Origin: Micromonospora carbonacea
GTDB taxonomy: Bacteria; Actinomycetota; Actinomycetes; Mycobacteriales; Micromonosporaceae
Direction: 5' to 3'
NCBI RefSeq assembly: GCF_014205165.1
Contig: NZ_JACHMZ010000001.1
Location: 5,066,501-5,130,500, forward strand
DNA length: 64,000 nucleotides
Made by a program: the position numbers and the translations under genes. The notes beneath the pieces were generated by a model. It was given only the letters and a program-made list of their open reading frames with translations, had not been told where the DNA came from and made no database searches. Below, piece after piece: positions 62,226-64,000 of the stretch (position 1 is the first letter of the stretch; each line of letters starts with the position of its first letter).

Positions 62226-63023
62226 ATGGAAAGCGAGCAGACCGCCGATCTGATACGCACGCAGCTCCGTCGCATCCGGACAGCCGCCGGCCTCAACCAG
62301 GAGGAACTCGGCCGACGCGCGAACTACTCGGCCTCGACGATCTCGGCGGTGGAAACCGGCACCCGGCCGCTCGACAAGGCGTACGTCAAGCGCATGGACG
62401 AGGTGCTCGACACGGGCGGCCTGTTCGAGTCCCTGCTGCGGATGGCCGAACGGGACGGCCAGCCCTCGTGGTTCCGCCCCTGGCTGGAGGCCGAGCGCAA
62501 CGCCACGCAGCTCCGATACTTCAACCCCACGCTCGTCCCCGGCCTGCTCCAGACCGAGAACTACGCCCGCGCCGTGCTGCGCCTCGACGACACCAAGCCC
62601 GAGGCGGAGGTCGAGCGGCAGGTCGCGGCCCGCCTGGAGCGGCAGGAGATCCTGGTACGCGAACACCCACCCCAGGTCATCGCCGTGATCGACGAGGCAG
62701 CCCTACGCCGCACCGACGCCATCATGGCCGAACAACTCGCCCACCTGCTGCGAATGGCCGACGTCCCCCACGTCCACATCCACGTCATCCCGAGCTACAC
62801 CGGCCTGCACGTCGGACTGTCCGGCCCACTCGCTCTGGCCAGGTCCGCCGATGGGGGCTGGGTGGGACACCTGGAGAACCAACTCTCCGGCTTGGTCACC
62901 GACAGCGAGGATGAGATGGCTACGCTTCTGGGACGATGGGAGGGTGTGAGAGGACTCGCCCTGCCGCGCGACCTGTCCCTCGCTCTGATGAAGGAAGTGG
63001 AGAGCCAACATGGACCTCAGTAG
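62226..63023 (+). CDS. XRE-family regulator with DUF5753 domain (Scr1-like)
   Basis: This 265-residue protein has an N-terminal XRE helix-turn-helix (LRRIRTAAGLNQEELGRR, then SASTISAVETGTRPL) and a C-terminal DUF5753 domain. The latter shows the signature PTLVPGLLQTENYARAVL and HVHIHVIPSYTGLHVGLSGP. Many actinomycetes carry tens of such XRE/DUF397 pairs; in Streptomyces coelicolor the Scr1/Scr2 pair behaves like a toxin-antitoxin-like regulatory pair. GGAGAAGG precedes the ATG. It overlaps the DUF397 gene by 14 bases. It may control its own promoter and the divergent small genes. Confidence 0.93.
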   Translation: MESEQTADLIRTQLRRIRTAAGLNQEELGRRANYSASTISAVETGTRPLDKAYVKRMDEVLDTGGLFESLLRMAERDGQPSWFRPWLEAERNATQLRYFNPTLVPGLLQTENYARAVLRLDDTKPEAEVERQVAARLERQEILVREHPPQVIAVIDEAALRRTDAIMAEQLAHLLRMADVPHVHIHVIPSYTGLHVGLSGPLALARSADGGWVGHLENQLSGLVTDSEDEMATLLGRWEGVRGLALPRDLSLALMKEVESQHGPQ

Positions 63024-63198
63024 CGCGCGATGGAGGAAGTCCACCCGAAGCGGCACGAGCGGCGGCGACTGCGTTGAGGTGGCCCCCAACCTGAACGGTG
63101 TGGTCGCCGTCCGCGACAGCAAGGACCCGTCCGGTCCAGTGCTCGCGTTCACCCCGCAGACCTGGCGCGCATTCGTCGAGCACACCAAGCACCCCTAG
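63010..63198 (+). CDS. DUF397-domain protein
   Basis: This 62-residue protein contains the DUF397 signature ARWRKSTRSGTSGGDCVEVA at the N-terminus and VAVRDSKDPSGPVLAFTP towards the end. It is the standard partner of DUF5753-type XRE regulators, and starts 14 bases before that gene's stop. In the Scr1/Scr2-like model the small DUF397 protein is held in check or counteracted by the XRE protein; whether this one is toxic is unknown. The CRISPR leader begins about 85 bases downstream. Confidence 0.93.
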   Translation: MDLSSARWRKSTRSGTSGGDCVEVAPNLNGVVAVRDSKDPSGPVLAFTPQTWRAFVEHTKHP

Positions 63199-63281
63199 CC
63201 TCGTTCTGGCCCGCAGGCGAGGCCACCCGATGACAGCACAGCCTCGCGTGCGACGCCGAACAGTCGTAGCCAGGAGAGGAT

Positions 63282-63340
63282 CTTGCGAGGCAAACCAAAG
63301 AAAAACGAGGGTTGATCTTTAGCGCCCCAGGTCAGCAAGC
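63282..63340 (+). promoter_or_regulatory. Probable leader of CRISPR array 1
   Basis: This stretch is much richer in A/T than its surroundings (GCAAACCAAAGAAAAACGAG, then GGTTGATCTTTAG). It directly precedes the first, intact repeat. Decayed repeats lie at the opposite end. Both points support a leader here, with transcription rightward. Confidence 0.6.
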
Positions 63341-63678
63341 CTGCTCCCCGCGCACGCGGGGGTGATCCGGCCGGGACCGGGCCGGCCGGCCGGGAACTGG
63401 ACCTGCTCCCCGCGCACGCGGGGGTGATCCCCGAGTCCGGCCTGCGGCACCTGCAGGACGAGACCTGCTCCCCGCGCACGCGGGGGTGATCCGAACAAGA
63501 CCCCCACTGACGGTCCGTACGCATCCTGCTCCCCGCGCACGCGGAGGCGAGGTGATCCGCCGTTCGGGTCGCACTCGTAGGTGCGCAGGTCCTGCCCCCC
63601 GCGCACGCGGGGTGATACCCGGCATGACCATCTATGCCGATCGGGACGTCCTGCTCCCCGCTCAGGCAAAGGTAATCG
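63341..63678 (+). CRISPR. CRISPR array 1 (type I-E-like, six repeats)
   Basis: Repeats of 28 bases of the form CTGCTCCCCGCGCACG followed by CGGGGGTGATCC start at 63341, 63403, 63465, 63526, 63592 and 63651. The first three are identical. The fourth carries a five-base insertion (AGGCGA region), the fifth has substitutions and an indel, and the sixth keeps only its first half. Five spacers of 31-34 bases lie between them. The repeat has the CCCCGCG/CGCGGGG stem of type I-E. Progressive decay at the right marks the old, trailer end. No cas genes are in the window. Reading frames crossing the array on the minus strand are artefacts of the repeats. Confidence 0.95.
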
Positions 63679-63751
63679 GAGAGGGAGTCGAGGTCATCCA
63701 GCATCCAGGCGGGAACAAGTGGCTTAGACCAGCCAGGAAGGCCGGTGGAGG

Positions 63752-64000
63752 GCTCATCCCCCGCGTGCGCGGGGAACAGGGCCCGGCCCCGCCAACCGCC
63801 ATCGTGACGTCGGGATCACCCCCGCGTGCGCGGGGAGCAGGCGGCGGCGATGCGCTGCCGGCGCTGATGGCCGGGATCATCCCCGCGTGCGCGGGGAGCA
63901 GGTCCGCGACGGGTCAAAGCTGCGCGACCCCGCAGGATCACCCCCGCGTGCGCGGGGAGCAGGGCGACAGCCTGCTGGTCCGGGTGCGGCTGGCGGGATC
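63752..64000 (-). CRISPR. CRISPR array 2 (same repeat, opposite orientation, continues past the window)
   Basis: The array 1 repeat appears here as its reverse complement, in the form GGATCACCCCCGCG followed by TGCGCGGGGAGCAG. Copies start at 63752 (degenerate), 63813, 63874 and 63935, and a fifth begins at 63996. The period is exactly 61 bases, with 33-base spacers. The copy nearest array 1 is the least conserved and so is the trailer end. The leader and probably the cas genes lie to the right, outside the window. Repeats 63813 and 63874 differ at one or two positions. Confidence 0.95.

Noticed and set aside
63195..63880. Open frames crossing the CRISPR repeats, with repeated PRARGAG or ACAGSR peptides
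   Set aside because: The repetitive peptides come from the CRISPR repeats themselves. Such frames are a known annotation artefact.
63369..63995. Possible matches of CRISPR spacers to other parts of the window
   Set aside because: Reading by eye I found no spacer matching elsewhere in the window. A search against phage and plasmid sequences would be needed and could not be run.

Overview
The window is high-GC (about 73% by eye) DNA from an actinomycete. GTG starts are frequent, genes overlap at GTGA or ATGA junctions, and many starts look leaderless. The gene set and the recurring intergenic hairpins suggest Micromonosporaceae (Micromonospora or a close relative). The genus is inferred and was not tested by any search.

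A conserved housekeeping backbone runs on the minus strand: ftsK (838-3306), RNase J, dapA and thyX (7237-10705), dapB, an M16 protease, pnp and rpsO (23440-28852), ribF and truB (29228-31129), a DinF-like MATE pump, a DHH phosphoesterase, rbfA, ylxP, infB, ylxR, nusA and rimP (32730-42736), and map (50240-51097). As I remember it, this follows the order of the Mycobacterium tuberculosis Rv2748c-Rv2861c region, with accessory genes inserted between blocks.

The accessory insertions are: two YbjN-domain genes and a secreted chymotrypsin-like protease (3420-7017); a YcaQ-type glycosylase, two acetyltransferases, a GT87 glycosyltransferase and an ECF sigma factor with a SnoaL-like tail (11439-16252); a carbohydrate ABC importer with a LacI regulator and a divergent debranching enzyme (16271-22861); two small membrane genes sharing an LP-acidic-WMR motif (31220-32658); a 29-residue microprotein gene and a DUF6186-like pair (34364-35396); a lipoprotein/DUF4439 pair and a PadR-regulated ABC exporter (42891-48144); and a VIT-family transporter next to map.

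From about 51 kb the content is signalling and catabolism. A 1236-residue protein appears to combine a hybrid histidine kinase, a receiver, a SpoIIE-type phosphatase and an RsbW-like kinase domain. It converges on a STAS anti-sigma antagonist. Next comes a set for amine use: a glutamine-synthetase-like ligase, aldehyde dehydrogenase, SDR and APC permease.

The right end holds an XRE/DUF397 pair divergent from two small paralogous genes, then two type I-E-like CRISPR arrays in tail-to-tail orientation. The second array runs off the window. No cas gene is visible.

The most notable items are the all-in-one partner-switching protein with its STAS neighbour, the paralogous small-gene pair divergent from XRE/DUF397 beside CRISPR, the inverted CRISPR arrays, the dispersed composite hairpin element at gene ends, and a new-looking 29-residue gene. 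No tRNA or rRNA gene and no insertion sequence was recognised.
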